A stretch of 64,000 nucleotides of DNA, from contig JAEUTZ010000021.1 of the NCBI GenBank assembly GCA_016787725.1, positions 124,001 through 188,000 on the forward strand. Reading direction: 5' to 3'. The notes beneath the pieces are model-generated. The model was given only the letters and a program-made list of their open reading frames with translations. It was not told where the DNA came from and made no database searches. The position numbers were made by a program, and so were the translations under genes. Below, one piece after another: positions 8,863 to 18,249 of the stretch (positions within the stretch are counted from its first letter, which is position 1; every line of letters starts with the position of its first letter). This stretch comes from Cyclobacteriaceae bacterium (GTDB lineage Bacteria; Bacteroidota; Bacteroidia; Cytophagales; Cyclobacteriaceae).

Positions 8863-8881
8863 ATGTAGCGTTACATTGAGT

Positions 8882-9694
8882 TTACATTTTTCTCACTTTT
8901 CCACTACCGGAAGAATGACTGTTTACCTGGCTGGGGTTACCCTTATAGGTTACGGTACCACTACCCGAAATCACGGCATCTAATTCGTTCTTCACATTGA
9001 TTGCAACATCCCCGGATCCGGAAATTCGTACTTCACATTTTTCAACTTCCAGTTCGGCAGCCTGCACTTCCCCCGCTCCGCTGATGGTGGTTTTGATTTC
9101 CCTGGCTGTACCGCTGGCAATTATTTTGCCGGAACCTGAAACACTCACATCAGCATCTTCAGCGATCGTACCAGCAATGTAAACTTTGCCGGAACCACTC
9201 ACTTTACTTTCAAGCGACCGGCAGGTTCCTTTAACATCGATATTGCCGGATCCAGAAACATTGGCTTCCATTTCACCACTTGCATCAACTTCAATTTTCA
9301 GGTTTCCGGAACCACTCACATTAAGGTCAAGATCCTTCGCTTTCAATTTCCCTTCACTGATTAGATCCCCGGATCCGCTCACACTCAGTCCTTCAATATC
9401 CTTTACAGTAACGTAAACGGTGATTTCATCATCGTCCCAATCCCAAATTTTCCAATCATTATCATTACCAATACTCAAGCGGCCGCCATTCACCTCGGTT
9501 TCTATTTTCTTCAAAACAGATTTGTCGCCTTCCAACATTACTTTTTGTTCGGTTCCCTGCTTCAGGTACAATTTACCGGGTACCCGAAATGATATTTTAG
9601 TGAAGGTGTCAACATTTCTGGTTTCCTTGGTTTGGCCAAAAGCAAAGGTTAGGGCAATTAACAAGGCTAACATGGAAGCGAATATTTTTTTCAT
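8882..9694 (-). CDS. Head-GIN domain (DUF2807) secreted protein
   Basis: Putative auto-transporter adhesin family protein of 270 residues from the ATG at 9694, chosen because it places a clean signal peptide (KIFASMLALLIALTFAFGQ) at the N-terminus; an upstream in-frame start at 9754 adds 20 unlikely residues. A strand pair (ISFRVPGKLYLKQG...VMLEGD) is followed by about ten turns repeating xSGSGxx (LSVSGSGDLIS, LNVSGSGNLKI, ANVSGSGNIDV and so on), which predict a regular beta-solenoid with one SGSG turn per rung. The function of the family is not established. The gene is monocistronic with the terminator at 8833-8862. Confidence 0.9.
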   Translation of the reverse strand: MKKIFASMLALLIALTFAFGQTKETRNVDTFTKISFRVPGKLYLKQGTEQKVMLEGDKSVLKKIETEVNGGRLSIGNDNDWKIWDWDDDEITVYVTVKDIEGLSVSGSGDLISEGKLKAKDLDLNVSGSGNLKIEVDASGEMEANVSGSGNIDVKGTCRSLESKVSGSGKVYIAGTIAEDADVSVSGSGKIIASGTAREIKTTISGAGEVQAAELEVEKCEVRISGSGDVAINVKNELDAVISGSGTVTYKGNPSQVNSHSSGSGKVRKM

Positions 9695-10021
9695 AAGGAT
9701 TGAGTTTCGGTCTGAATGACTGGGCACAATGGTGGAGGTTGCCTTTACGTTCAATATTTTTTTCAGCAGATTAATTTTTCTTCTTTAGGACGCAAAAATC
9801 GTCATTTGCGTTACAGATGAGCCCCTTTTATTTTCGCACAATCGAGCAGCCGAGGGGCATTTATGAAGAATCGGGAAGAAAAAATTCATAGCATTTGCCT
9901 ACCCTGTACAGTAAGAGGCTTAAATCAGGTCAAAAATTGAGTTTGTAAGATGCAACACATCATTGCTTTGCCTGGATGTTGGAAGTCCGGTTTTATGAAT
10001 GGTCGTATATGAAGGGGAAGA
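9695..10021. other. Intergenic region without a gene
   Basis: 327 bp between two minus-strand genes. I see no coding potential and no RNA fold beyond short inverted repeats. It should hold the head-GIN promoter (towards 9700-9800) and the 3' end of the exonuclease transcript. Confidence 0.5.
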
Positions 10022-10606
10022 CTACTGATTAAGTAATTTTTTATATATCTCAAGACAAACCCACGCATCGGTGGCTGCATAGCTGATTTGCTTTTCGTTT
10101 AGCGATTCCGCTTCCCAATTGCTGGTTTGAGCGCTTTTCGAAATCCGAAAACCCAGCAGAAGTGCCGTCAGTTTCTTAACACTTTCTACTTGCAGTCCGG
10201 CTTGTTTACTCAGCTCAGCCAATTCAATAAACCCGCGGGGCTCGTAATTTTTCAACCGTTGTAATGCCTTAATATCATCACGTAATGCAACTCCGGCTTT
10301 TAAAATGTTCTTATCTTCAAGAAAGTGAATAATGGCTGGATGCATGCCGGTAAACTTCAGCCTTATCAGAAAAACGGTATCGTAGGTGGCTATCTGCATC
10401 AGCGAAACCTTGTTTTGATGCCCCCGTACGAAAACAGGTTTTGTTTCCGTATCAAACCCCACAACAGAATGTTCTGTTATTTCGGTAAATGCCCGCGAAA
10501 CGTTTTTGTCTTCACTGACTATAACCACCTTACCCTTAAACGCTCCAAGCGGTAACTCGTTGATTTCTTCGTGTGTAATAGAAAACCGATTATGCCTGTG
10601 TGTCAT
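10022..10606 (-). CDS. 3'-5' exonuclease, DEDDy family (RNase D/WRN-like)
   Basis: The 194-residue single-domain nuclease has the DEDDy active-site set: Asp/Glu in VGFDTETKP (motif I), Asp in VALRDDIKAL (motif II) and Tyr/Asp in ISYAATDAWVCLEIY (motif III). These residues bind two metal ions for phosphodiester hydrolysis from 3' ends. It lacks the HRDC domain of RNase D, so it resembles the stand-alone exonuclease domain proteins of Bacteroidota. Its start overlaps the end of the antiporter gene by 17 bp, so the two are translated from one mRNA. Confidence 0.9.
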   Translation of the reverse strand: MTHRHNRFSITHEEINELPLGAFKGKVVIVSEDKNVSRAFTEITEHSVVGFDTETKPVFVRGHQNKVSLMQIATYDTVFLIRLKFTGMHPAIIHFLEDKNILKAGVALRDDIKALQRLKNYEPRGFIELAELSKQAGLQVESVKKLTALLLGFRISKSAQTSNWEAESLNEKQISYAATDAWVCLEIYKKLLNQ

Positions 10607-12038
10607 TCAACCTGCGAATCTTGTAGTTTAAGTACGCTTGTAGGACTGTCATCACGGGGCTGATGATGCAAAAAAAACAATAAGGTGCGTAGGCCATTGT
10701 TGCCACACCCAGCACGTTTGCTTGCGTGGCGCCACAGGTATTCCACGGGATAAGCACGGAAGTTACCGTGCCAGAGTCTTCCAGGGTTCTGCTCAACAAT
10801 TCGGGTTTGTATCCGCGCTTTCGATAGGTGTCCGCATACATTCTGCCGGGTACGGCAATGGCCATGTATTGATCGGAAGCGGTAAAATTAAAGAAGATAC
10901 AGGTTGCTGCGGTGGATCCAACCAGCGATCCGGTAGAATGAGCAAACCGGATGATCCGCTCGGCAATAACTTTCAACAATCCGGCTGACTCCATTACGCC
11001 TCCAAAGATCATGGCACAGAGAATGAGCCAAATGGTATTGAGCATGCCGCTCATCCCCTTCGCGGTTAACAACTCCGTTATCATTGGATCATTGGTTTGG
11101 ATGTTGATGGTCGTTGTCATTGCATTCATAACGGCCACAAAGGACGCCTTCAGATAGTTTCCTTCAATTCCGGAAATCTGACCGATGATTTGCGGTTGAA
11201 AGATGATGGCGGCAATACCTCCTAAAAGTGCCCCAACCAGAAGTGCTGGCAGTGCCGGAACCTTTTTAACGATCATGAATAAGACCAATGCGGGAACGAT
11301 GAACAATAATGGATTTAAGTTAAACTTATCTTCTAACGCTTTTAGTACAGCTGAACTATCGGCTGCTACTTCGGTTGTATCAAATGTGAAACCCCAGATC
11401 AGAAAGATGATTAATGTAATGATCAGCGTGGGTACGGTGGTATTCACCATATACCGGATGTGTGTGAACAAGTCAGTACCTGCCATGGCCGGTGCCAAGT
11501 TAGTGGTATCAGAAAGAGGAGACATTTTATCTCCAAAATAGGCGCCTGAAATAATGGCCCCGGCAATCACTCCTTCGTGGATGTCTAGCGCCTTCCCAAT
11601 GCCAAGCAAGGCAATCCCAACAGTGGCCACGGTGGACCAGGAGCTTCCGGTGGCCAACGAAACAATACTGCAAACAATGCAGGCTGCTAATAGAAAGATA
11701 GTAGGATTTAAAATCTTTAGTCCATAATAAATCATGGAGGGAACAATTCCACTCAGCAGCCACGTTCCGGAGAGAGAGCCAATCGTAAGGAGAATGAGCA
11801 TCGCAGCCATCGCTGAACTGATGCTCTTAACGATGCTCCCTTCAATTTCATGCCAGGTAAATCCTAACCGAAAGGAAATGATGCCGGCAATTCCGGATGC
11901 CAGCAATAACGCTATTTGATTGGCACCTGAAATTGCATCATTTCCCAATACCACCACATTGATGGTTAACAAAGCAATCAATACTATAATAGGAATAAGG
12001 GCAAGGCCGAGCGTTGGTTGCTTCTTAGTTAAATTCAT
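10590..12038 (-). CDS. nhaC: Na+/H+ antiporter NhaC
   Basis: The 482-residue inner-membrane protein of the NhaC family exchanges sodium for protons. It has about 11-12 hydrophobic helices and the family motifs TGSSWSTVATVGIALLGIG, SGAYFGDKMSPLSDTTNLAPA (the GDK-SP-D ion-site region) and a C-terminal WNTCGATQANVLGV. ATG 12038 is preferred over GTG 12041. The gene sits 37 bp after the saccharopine-dehydrogenase-like gene and overlaps the exonuclease gene, so the three form a likely minus-strand operon. Confidence 0.92.
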   Translation of the reverse strand: MNLTKKQPTLGLALIPIIVLIALLTINVVVLGNDAISGANQIALLLASGIAGIISFRLGFTWHEIEGSIVKSISSAMAAMLILLTIGSLSGTWLLSGIVPSMIYYGLKILNPTIFLLAACIVCSIVSLATGSSWSTVATVGIALLGIGKALDIHEGVIAGAIISGAYFGDKMSPLSDTTNLAPAMAGTDLFTHIRYMVNTTVPTLIITLIIFLIWGFTFDTTEVAADSSAVLKALEDKFNLNPLLFIVPALVLFMIVKKVPALPALLVGALLGGIAAIIFQPQIIGQISGIEGNYLKASFVAVMNAMTTTINIQTNDPMITELLTAKGMSGMLNTIWLILCAMIFGGVMESAGLLKVIAERIIRFAHSTGSLVGSTAATCIFFNFTASDQYMAIAVPGRMYADTYRKRGYKPELLSRTLEDSGTVTSVLIPWNTCGATQANVLGVATMAYAPYCFFCIISPVMTVLQAYLNYKIRRLNDTQA

Positions 12039-12078
12039 CACAATTTATTTTGGTAGCCAAGATAGGAATAAGTGATTG

Positions 12079-13203
12079 TTAGAAGGGGGAAGTCTTGTAA
12101 ATCACCCCCCTCGCTTTAAGATAATCGGTAATAAATGCAAAGGTTTGTTCACTTTCACCGAGGTATTCGGGAGGGCAAATGCCTTTGCGGGTAAATTGAT
12201 TGTTAATAACCAGGTTAACTACGGCCGTACACGTATAGCCCGTGGTGCGGGCCATGGACAAGGTTCCTGATTTTCTATCGGTACGGTCCAGTAAGTTGTA
12301 TTGAATTTTCTTTTCCTGACCGTTTTCTTCCCCCGTAATCCGGATCCGCATAACCGTAAACTCTTCTTCCCCCGGTTTCAACTTCCATAAGGGGAACAGC
12401 AGTTTGGCCGTCAGGTCAATCGGCCTGATTTTGGTTCCTTTTACATCCACCTCACGGTACGAAAAGAATCCAGTCTCGCGAAGCACGCGCAGGTATTCGA
12501 TGCAGCCCGGATAGCGCAAGGTTTTTTCAATCATATCCGGAATGTGACCCATGGTTTTAATGAGCGACCGCAGCCCATCGGAGTTCCAGGATTCCAGTGT
12601 GCCTACCTCATCAAAATGAATCAACTCAGGATCCGACAGCGCGTCTTTTACAACAACAACTCCGTTTTGTACATACCGTGCCGGGCGAACATATTCTTCG
12701 ATCACATCAATGGGGGAGAACACAGCCTTGTATTCATAGGGCCATTCGCGTACCCGTGGTAAACCGCCCACCAGGCATTCATACGATTTGACCTTTAATT
12801 TCTTGCTATAATAACCAAGAATAATGTTGCCCATACCGGGTGCAACACCACAATCGGTAACAATGGTGACGTTGTTCTTCCGGGCAATCTCATCAAGTAA
12901 AAAAGGGTCTTCCGGAAAGAAGGAGATGTCGACCATATTTTTTCCAGCCTCAATAACCTGCCGACAAGTTTCAAATCCCATAAACCCGGGCACCGCACCC
13001 ACAACCAGATCAAATGGCTTCAATAAGGAAGCTAACACGGTCGTATTTGACAAATCCGCTTTGAGGGTTTGAAGGCCAACGCTGCTTAATTCGGATAAGG
13101 ATTGCTCGTGAATATCCACAGCCGTCACCTCAAAAGTTCGGGCCAGGTCAATGGCCATTGCTTTTCCAACCAACCCGGCACCTAAAACCACTATTTTTTT
13201 CAT
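12079..13203 (-). CDS. Saccharopine dehydrogenase family oxidoreductase
   Basis: NAD(P)-dependent enzyme of 374 residues with a Rossmann N-terminus (KKIVVLGAGLVGKAMAIDLA). The central domain has TDCGVAPGMGNIILGYY and GGLPRVREWPYEYKAVFSP, characteristic of saccharopine-dehydrogenase-like and lysine 6-dehydrogenase-like proteins. The late section (MARTTGYTCTAVVNLV) fits the same group. It may act on saccharopine, lysine or a related amino acid, but specificity cannot be read from the sequence. It is the first gene of the probable operon with nhaC and the exonuclease. Confidence 0.88.
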   Translation of the reverse strand: MKKIVVLGAGLVGKAMAIDLARTFEVTAVDIHEQSLSELSSVGLQTLKADLSNTTVLASLLKPFDLVVGAVPGFMGFETCRQVIEAGKNMVDISFFPEDPFLLDEIARKNNVTIVTDCGVAPGMGNIILGYYSKKLKVKSYECLVGGLPRVREWPYEYKAVFSPIDVIEEYVRPARYVQNGVVVVKDALSDPELIHFDEVGTLESWNSDGLRSLIKTMGHIPDMIEKTLRYPGCIEYLRVLRETGFFSYREVDVKGTKIRPIDLTAKLLFPLWKLKPGEEEFTVMRIRITGEENGQEKKIQYNLLDRTDRKSGTLSMARTTGYTCTAVVNLVINNQFTRKGICPPEYLGESEQTFAFITDYLKARGVIYKTSPF

Positions 13204-13251
13204 TTGGATTTGCCTTAAAAGTCGTAAATCGAAAATCTAACCCGACTGTTT

Positions 13252-13761
13252 ATGTTTGATGCCGCCAAAATACTGGAAAAAGCAAAACATTCATCGTTTT
13301 ATTTGATGGTGCTGAATTGGTCGCTGAATCGCATGATTCCGTTCAATAAGCCGCATGGGTTTAGAATCATTGAGCTTGCAGACTACCGACTTAAAACCAT
13401 TATCCCCTATCGAAGGAATAATTTTAATCACATTCGGGGGTTGCATGCATGCGGTCTTGCTACGATCTCCGAATTCACCACCGGCTTTTTATTGCTCAGC
13501 AGCCTGAACATGAAAAAGTACCGGATTATCATGCAGCGGTTGGAGATGAATTATCACTATCAGGGAAAGATGGATGCCACAGCTGAATTCACTATTTCAA
13601 AACAATGGTTGGAGGAAAAGGTAATTCATCCGCTCAAGAGTCAGGAATCGGTGGTGGTTCCATGCGAAATTAAAATCCACGATACAAAAGGAAATCACCT
13701 CACTACCGGCCTGGTGTATTGGCAATTTAAGGATTGGGCCAATGTAAAAACAAAAGCATAA
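13252..13761 (+). CDS. Hot-dog fold protein, DUF4442 family
   Basis: The 169-residue cytoplasmic protein resembles PaaI-type thioesterases. The segment RRNNFNHIRGLHACGLATISEFTTG corresponds to the conserved region in which PaaI-like enzymes carry the N-x-x-x-x-H-G-G active-site helix; here GLHACGL replaces HGG, so thioester hydrolysis is plausible but not certain. It starts a plus-strand run with the next three genes, with 10 bp to the acyltransferase-like gene. Confidence 0.75.
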   Translation: MFDAAKILEKAKHSSFYLMVLNWSLNRMIPFNKPHGFRIIELADYRLKTIIPYRRNNFNHIRGLHACGLATISEFTTGFLLLSSLNMKKYRIIMQRLEMNYHYQGKMDATAEFTISKQWLEEKVIHPLKSQESVVVPCEIKIHDTKGNHLTTGLVYWQFKDWANVKTKA

Positions 13762-13771
13762 TCCGATATCT

Positions 13772-14704
13772 GTGCCTCGTTTCGTAATTTATCATCATGT
13801 GGATTTTTCATCTTGGAAATTGCAACCGGCTTTGTATTTATACAATGACCCAAAGCATCTGCATTTACAATCCAAAAGTGGATGGCACGTGTTTACCCTG
13901 CAGAATGAAAGTAGCGCCATCATGATGGCACGAATAGCCTTTCACCTCAAATCAGGAATTGCAGAAAGTCCGTTTCGTGCTCCTTTTGGTTCGATCGAGA
14001 TTTATCGAAAAATCAGTAAGCATCAGCTTGATGGTTTTTTGAAGGAGGTCATGGAGCGATTATCTCAATTGCCAGTTCGGAAAGTCATTATTAAAAATTT
14101 CCCAACCATCTATAATGAGCGTCATGCCCATTTAATTCATTCAGGTTTATCGGAATTGAAATTTACTAGTCATCAGGAAGTAGACAGTTGCATTTTGGTA
14201 GGCAAGGGTTCATTTGAGCGAGGGATTAAAATCTCGGAACGACAGAAGCTGAAGAAATCCAAATCAATCTTTCAGTTTTATCAAAGCGACCGACATCACT
14301 TGAAGCGTGCTTATTCGTTCATCCAAGATTGTCGTGCGGCAAAAGGTCAGTCTTTATCTATGTCCTTGCGGGATTTGCAAAAGGTAGTCCGTGCTTTTCC
14401 GAACCGGTTTTACATTTTTGAAGTGGGGAATAAGGAAGAAATTGCTGCGGCTGCCATTGCAATTCATGTTCACAAGGAAATTCTTTACACATTTTATTAT
14501 GCACACACTAAAAAATATGACCGAATCAGCCCGATTGTTTTTTTGATTTCTGGGATTTATTCCTTTTCAAAGCGGAAGAAAATAACCAAGATTGATCTCG
14601 GTACCTCCATGTTGGAAGGCCAGGTAAATCGTTCCCTCTTGCATTTTAAGAAAAGTATTGGTGGTGTATCCTCCAATAAATTGACATATTCTAAATCTTT
14701 TTAA
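13772..14704 (+). CDS. FemAB/GNAT-like acyltransferase
   Basis: The 310-residue protein has the layout of FemAB-like (peptidoglycan interpeptide or CelD/BcsL-type) acyltransferases: an N-terminal alpha/beta GNAT-like domain, a SERQKLKKS motif before a second domain, and a C-terminal GNAT fold with EIAAAAIAIHVHKEILYTFYYAH followed by KITKIDLGTS. No signal peptide is present. The start is GTG 13772. The neighbour is a glycosyltransferase whose ATG overlaps this stop codon, so a shared role in cell-surface glycan or amino-acyl modification is likely but not proven. Confidence 0.65.
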   Translation: MPRFVIYHHVDFSSWKLQPALYLYNDPKHLHLQSKSGWHVFTLQNESSAIMMARIAFHLKSGIAESPFRAPFGSIEIYRKISKHQLDGFLKEVMERLSQLPVRKVIIKNFPTIYNERHAHLIHSGLSELKFTSHQEVDSCILVGKGSFERGIKISERQKLKKSKSIFQFYQSDRHHLKRAYSFIQDCRAAKGQSLSMSLRDLQKVVRAFPNRFYIFEVGNKEEIAAAAIAIHVHKEILYTFYYAHTKKYDRISPIVFLISGIYSFSKRKKITKIDLGTSMLEGQVNRSLLHFKKSIGGVSSNKLTYSKSF

Positions 14705-15555
14705 TGAACGCGCTGGTTTCCATCATCTGCATCTGTCACAATCATGCCCGGTTTGTGACACAGGCATTGGATTCTGTAATCGCACAAACCTATCAGCCCA
14801 TCGAGTTAATTGTCATTGACGATGCCAGCACCGATGGCGGTGGTAAAATTATTAAACAGTGGTTGGCCCATCACCCAAATGCGACCTTGCTATTAAATGC
14901 TGAAAATATAGGGTACTGTAAAACTTTTAATAGGGCTTTTCGAATTGCCAGAGGACATTATATCATTGATCTGGCGGCCGATGATATTTTATTACCCAAC
15001 CGGGTGGAAGTGGGGGTAGCGGCATTGGAAAAGGCAGGAAGGGAGTACGGTGTTACTTTTTCAGATGCTGAGCACATAGACGAAAACGGCCTTACACGTT
15101 GGCGACATTCCGATAAGTATCCGCATCACACGATTCCTTCCGGGGATATTTATATCCATTTGATCAATCGATACTTTATTTGTTCGCCCACCATGATGCT
15201 CAGGCGCGAGGTATTGGAAGCAATGAACGGGTATGATGAATCGTTGACCTATGAGGATTTTGATTTGTGGATCCGGGCTTCAAGAACTCACAAGTACATT
15301 TACACACCGCAGGTTTTAGTGCGAAAGCGCAGGGTATCATATTCCCTGTCACAACGGCAAAGGAAGATTGGCTCAGACCAAAGCTACAGCACCTATCAGG
15401 TTTGTCAGAAAATCCGGGTATTGAATCGCACGGAGGCCGAACGCGGTGCATTAGATGCCCGCCTGGTTTATGAAATGAAAACGAGTCTGCGTCAACTTAA
15501 TTTTAAAGTGTTAATTAATTACTTTCAGTTATGGCTGATGAATCGGTCGAATTAA
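14704..15555 (+). CDS. Glycosyltransferase family 2
   Basis: The 283-residue GT-A fold enzyme transfers a sugar from a nucleotide-sugar donor. The N-terminus VSIICICHNHARFVTQALDSV and the donor-binding LIVIDDASTDGG are typical; the metal-binding AADD is in IIDLAADDILLPN near residue 92, and an acceptor-side EDFDLWIRASR follows the MMLRREVLEAM motif. There is no membrane anchor. The ATG overlaps the upstream TAA by one base, and the 3' end overlaps the DUF3667 gene by 25 bp. It probably acts on a surface polysaccharide. Confidence 0.9.
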   Translation: MNALVSIICICHNHARFVTQALDSVIAQTYQPIELIVIDDASTDGGGKIIKQWLAHHPNATLLLNAENIGYCKTFNRAFRIARGHYIIDLAADDILLPNRVEVGVAALEKAGREYGVTFSDAEHIDENGLTRWRHSDKYPHHTIPSGDIYIHLINRYFICSPTMMLRREVLEAMNGYDESLTYEDFDLWIRASRTHKYIYTPQVLVRKRRVSYSLSQRQRKIGSDQSYSTYQVCQKIRVLNRTEAERGALDARLVYEMKTSLRQLNFKVLINYFQLWLMNRSN

Positions 15556-16064
15556 GTAAACAGCCAGATTCAGTTTGTCTGAATTGTGATACTCCCTTGG
15601 TTGGCAAATTTTGTTCGACATGCGGGCAAAAGCGAATTGACGCTAAGGATCGTACGTTGTTGTATTTTTTTAAGCAATTCTTTGAGTCAGCGTTTTTTCT
15701 GGAAAATAGTTTTATTAACAATTTATGGCGACTATTAATCAGCCCTGGATTACAGGCCAATGACTTTGTTCAAGGTAGAAGGAGGCGATGGATGTCACCC
15801 TTTTCTATTTTCTTTTTGATCAACTTAATTTATTTTATTGTTAATCCATTAACGGATTTCAATTTACCGCTTGATAACCACCTGCGATATCATGCTACTA
15901 CATATAGTGGAATGGCAATAAGAATGGTCGAGAAGCGAATGGAAGCAAGGCAAGTAACATTTAAGGAGTATGCTCAGAAATTTGATCAGGAAACAATCGA
16001 TTATTCAAAAGCTTTGATGGTTTTGAATGTGCCCGTTTTGTCTCTTTTCTTTCTGATGACCTGA
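15531..16064 (+). CDS. DUF3667 membrane protein, apparently truncated at its 3' end
   Basis: The N-terminus carries the family's zinc-ribbon (CLNCDTPLVGKFCSTCGQKR, residues 18-37) followed by an amphipathic region and one clear membrane helix (SPFSIFFLINLIYFIVNPL). The protein stops at residue 177 in the middle of what should be the second membrane helix (LMVLNVPVLSLFFLMT). From what I know of the family, more helices and a cytoplasmic tail normally follow. The stop abuts the 3' end of rsgA directly, so the rest has probably been lost by deletion. Confidence 0.7.
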   Translation: MADESVELSKQPDSVCLNCDTPLVGKFCSTCGQKRIDAKDRTLLYFFKQFFESAFFLENSFINNLWRLLISPGLQANDFVQGRRRRWMSPFSIFFLINLIYFIVNPLTDFNLPLDNHLRYHATTYSGMAIRMVEKRMEARQVTFKEYAQKFDQETIDYSKALMVLNVPVLSLFFLMT

Positions 16065-16982
16065 TTATTTCCGGTTGTCTTCTCCCGTAGCCATGCTGTA
16101 ATAGCTTTGGTACCGGCTGGGGGCAATGAATCCCTTTTGCACAGCCTCCAGGATGGCACACTTAGGCTCATTCAGATGCAGGCATCGGGCTCCGAATTTA
16201 CAAGACAAACGCAGGTCGCGCATTTCCGGAAAATAATCTGAAATTTCCTGGGGTTCCATATCTACCAGACCCCATTCCTTAATCCCTGGGGTATCAATGA
16301 TGAATGTATTTTCATCCAGCTGAAACATTTCAGCAAAAGTGGTGGTATGGGTTCCCTTTTCAGTATAATCGGAAATTGTTCCTGTAGGTTGTTTTATACG
16401 TGGCGATAGCCGGTTTAACAAGGTGGATTTGCCGACACCGGAATGCCCGGAAATAAGCGTCACCTTATTTTTCAATGTTTCCATACACGGTTCAACACTC
16501 GAATCATTAATCGCGGAGATTGACAATACCTTCACGCCAATCGATTCATAGATGTTGGTGATGGATTCCAGGTCACCCACTTCATCACGATCCAGAAGAT
16601 CGATTTTATTAATAACCACTACCTGAGGAATGCGAAACGATTCTGCGGATACCAGTACCCGGTCAATGAATCCTAACGAAGTACGGGGTAGTTTGAGGGT
16701 AGCCATCACAAGCACCTGATCAATATTGGCGGCCAGCACACTTGCATGCCCTGTTCGTTTAACGGATTGCCGTAACATATGATTGTCGCGTGCGAGAATG
16801 CGGATAATAATCCCTTCCTTTTCGTCCGCTTCAAATTCCACCCGGTCGCCCACGGCAATAGGATTGCTTTCTTTGAATCCTTCCAGTCGCAGTTTGCCAC
16901 GAATGCGGCAAGTATATTGCTTCTGGTTTTCACCGACCACCTCATACCACGATCCGGTCGATTTCAACACCCGCCCAATCAT
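16065..16982 (-). CDS. rsgA: Ribosome small subunit-dependent GTPase A
   Basis: This circularly permuted GTPase (305 residues) helps late 30S subunit maturation. An OB-fold domain (GRVLKSTGSWYEVV...RIRGKLR) is followed by the permuted G motifs: G4 in VVINKIDLL, G1 GHSGVGKST, G2 TTTFAEMF and G3 DTPGIKEWG. The C-terminal zinc site is Cys-x6-Cys-x-His-x5-Cys in CKFGARCLHLNEPKC. Its ATG overlaps the waaA stop by 4 bp, so waaA and rsgA are co-translated. Confidence 0.95.
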   Translation of the reverse strand: MIGRVLKSTGSWYEVVGENQKQYTCRIRGKLRLEGFKESNPIAVGDRVEFEADEKEGIIIRILARDNHMLRQSVKRTGHASVLAANIDQVLVMATLKLPRTSLGFIDRVLVSAESFRIPQVVVINKIDLLDRDEVGDLESITNIYESIGVKVLSISAINDSSVEPCMETLKNKVTLISGHSGVGKSTLLNRLSPRIKQPTGTISDYTEKGTHTTTFAEMFQLDENTFIIDTPGIKEWGLVDMEPQEISDYFPEMRDLRLSCKFGARCLHLNEPKCAILEAVQKGFIAPSRYQSYYSMATGEDNRK

Positions 16983-18217
16983 GACCTCAGGTATTTTTGA
17001 CAGTACGATAAAATTTTTTGGGTGGCGCCCAGATTTTCATGCACGTAAGCCTTTGTTACTTCACAGGCCAATAGAAAATTCTCGGGTCGGTTCACCATCA
17101 TTTCGTAGGTGGCTTTGAGCTCTGAATAGTCGGCAATAGCAAAAGCTCCACCTCGCATAATCAGTTCTTTTGCTTCCTGATATTTTTCATAATTCTTGTT
17201 TCCGAAAAAAATCGGTACGCCAAAACAAGCCGCTTCCAGAATATTGTGAAGTCCTTTCCCAAAGGCTCCGCCTACGAACGCATATTCGCCATACCGATAT
17301 AAGCGGGACAGCATGCCTACATTATCGATGATCAAAACGGAATAGGATTCTATCTGTTGTGGGGCGTTTGAAAACCGGATGCACTTGGCATTAATACTTT
17401 TTTCTATCTCCGTTATGAACTCTTCTGAAATTTCGTGGGGAGCTATGATGAATTTTAAGGTACGTTTATGTTCATTGATAAAGGGTGCCAATACTTCCAG
17501 GTCTTCGGGCCATAAGCTGCCAATCACCATTGCCCGATCGCTGCCTTTGAATTTTTCGGCAACATCGATGGTAGCAACATGCTGGGTAATCGCAAATACG
17601 CGATCAAACCGGGTGTCTCCGGCAAGCGAGGCCTGGTTAATGCCAATGGATTGAAGTAACGCAATTGATTGAGTGGTTTGTACAAAAAAGTGATCGAAAT
17701 TCCTTAAGATTTTTCTGAACGAAGAGCCGTACCATTTGAAGAAAACCTGATCTGGCCTGAAAATGCTGGAAGCGGAAATGACCGGTATTGACTTCCGTTT
17801 AAGTTCGATCGTAAAATGAAGCCAGAACTCATACTTAATGAAAACCGCCAGCTGTGGATCTACCAATTCGATAAACTTTCTTGCATGAGCAGGTGTATCC
17901 CATGGCAAATAGAAAATATAATCAGCGCCTGGATAATTTTTACGCACTTCATAACCCGAGGGTGAAAAGAATGTCAAAAAGATTTTATGGTCGGGATATT
18001 GCTGTTTAAATGCTTCCATAAGGGGTCGACCCTGTTCAAATTCGCCCAGGGAAGCACAATGAACCCAAATGATGGAATGTTGTTCACTTTCAAGCGCATG
18101 TTTAATCCGTGAAAAGAGATCTTGTCGACCGGCCACAAACAGCCGGGCTTTGCCATTAAAGAACGAAGCAAGAAAATAAATGATCCTTAAGAGAAATATG
18201 GAGGCATTGTATAGCAA
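16979..18217 (-). CDS. waaA: 3-deoxy-D-manno-octulosonic acid (Kdo) transferase
   Basis: GT30 enzyme that attaches Kdo to lipid IVA in the inner leaflet of the inner membrane, so the organism makes LPS. A membrane anchor spans residues 1-20, followed by IWVHCASLGEFEQGRPL (the catalytic Glu region of WaaA), FFSPSGYEVRKNYPGADYIFYLPWDT and EYAFVGGAFGKGLHNILEAACFGVPI in the donor-binding domain. The length of 412 is standard. The start is TTG 18217; no in-frame ATG precedes the membrane segment. It shares a 4-bp overlap with rsgA. Confidence 0.93.
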   Translation of the reverse strand: MLYNASIFLLRIIYFLASFFNGKARLFVAGRQDLFSRIKHALESEQHSIIWVHCASLGEFEQGRPLMEAFKQQYPDHKIFLTFFSPSGYEVRKNYPGADYIFYLPWDTPAHARKFIELVDPQLAVFIKYEFWLHFTIELKRKSIPVISASSIFRPDQVFFKWYGSSFRKILRNFDHFFVQTTQSIALLQSIGINQASLAGDTRFDRVFAITQHVATIDVAEKFKGSDRAMVIGSLWPEDLEVLAPFINEHKRTLKFIIAPHEISEEFITEIEKSINAKCIRFSNAPQQIESYSVLIIDNVGMLSRLYRYGEYAFVGGAFGKGLHNILEAACFGVPIFFGNKNYEKYQEAKELIMRGGAFAIADYSELKATYEMMVNRPENFLLACEVTKAYVHENLGATQKILSYCQKYLRS

Positions 18218-18249
18218 CCGTTGGGTATTAAAGCATGTATGGATTCGAC

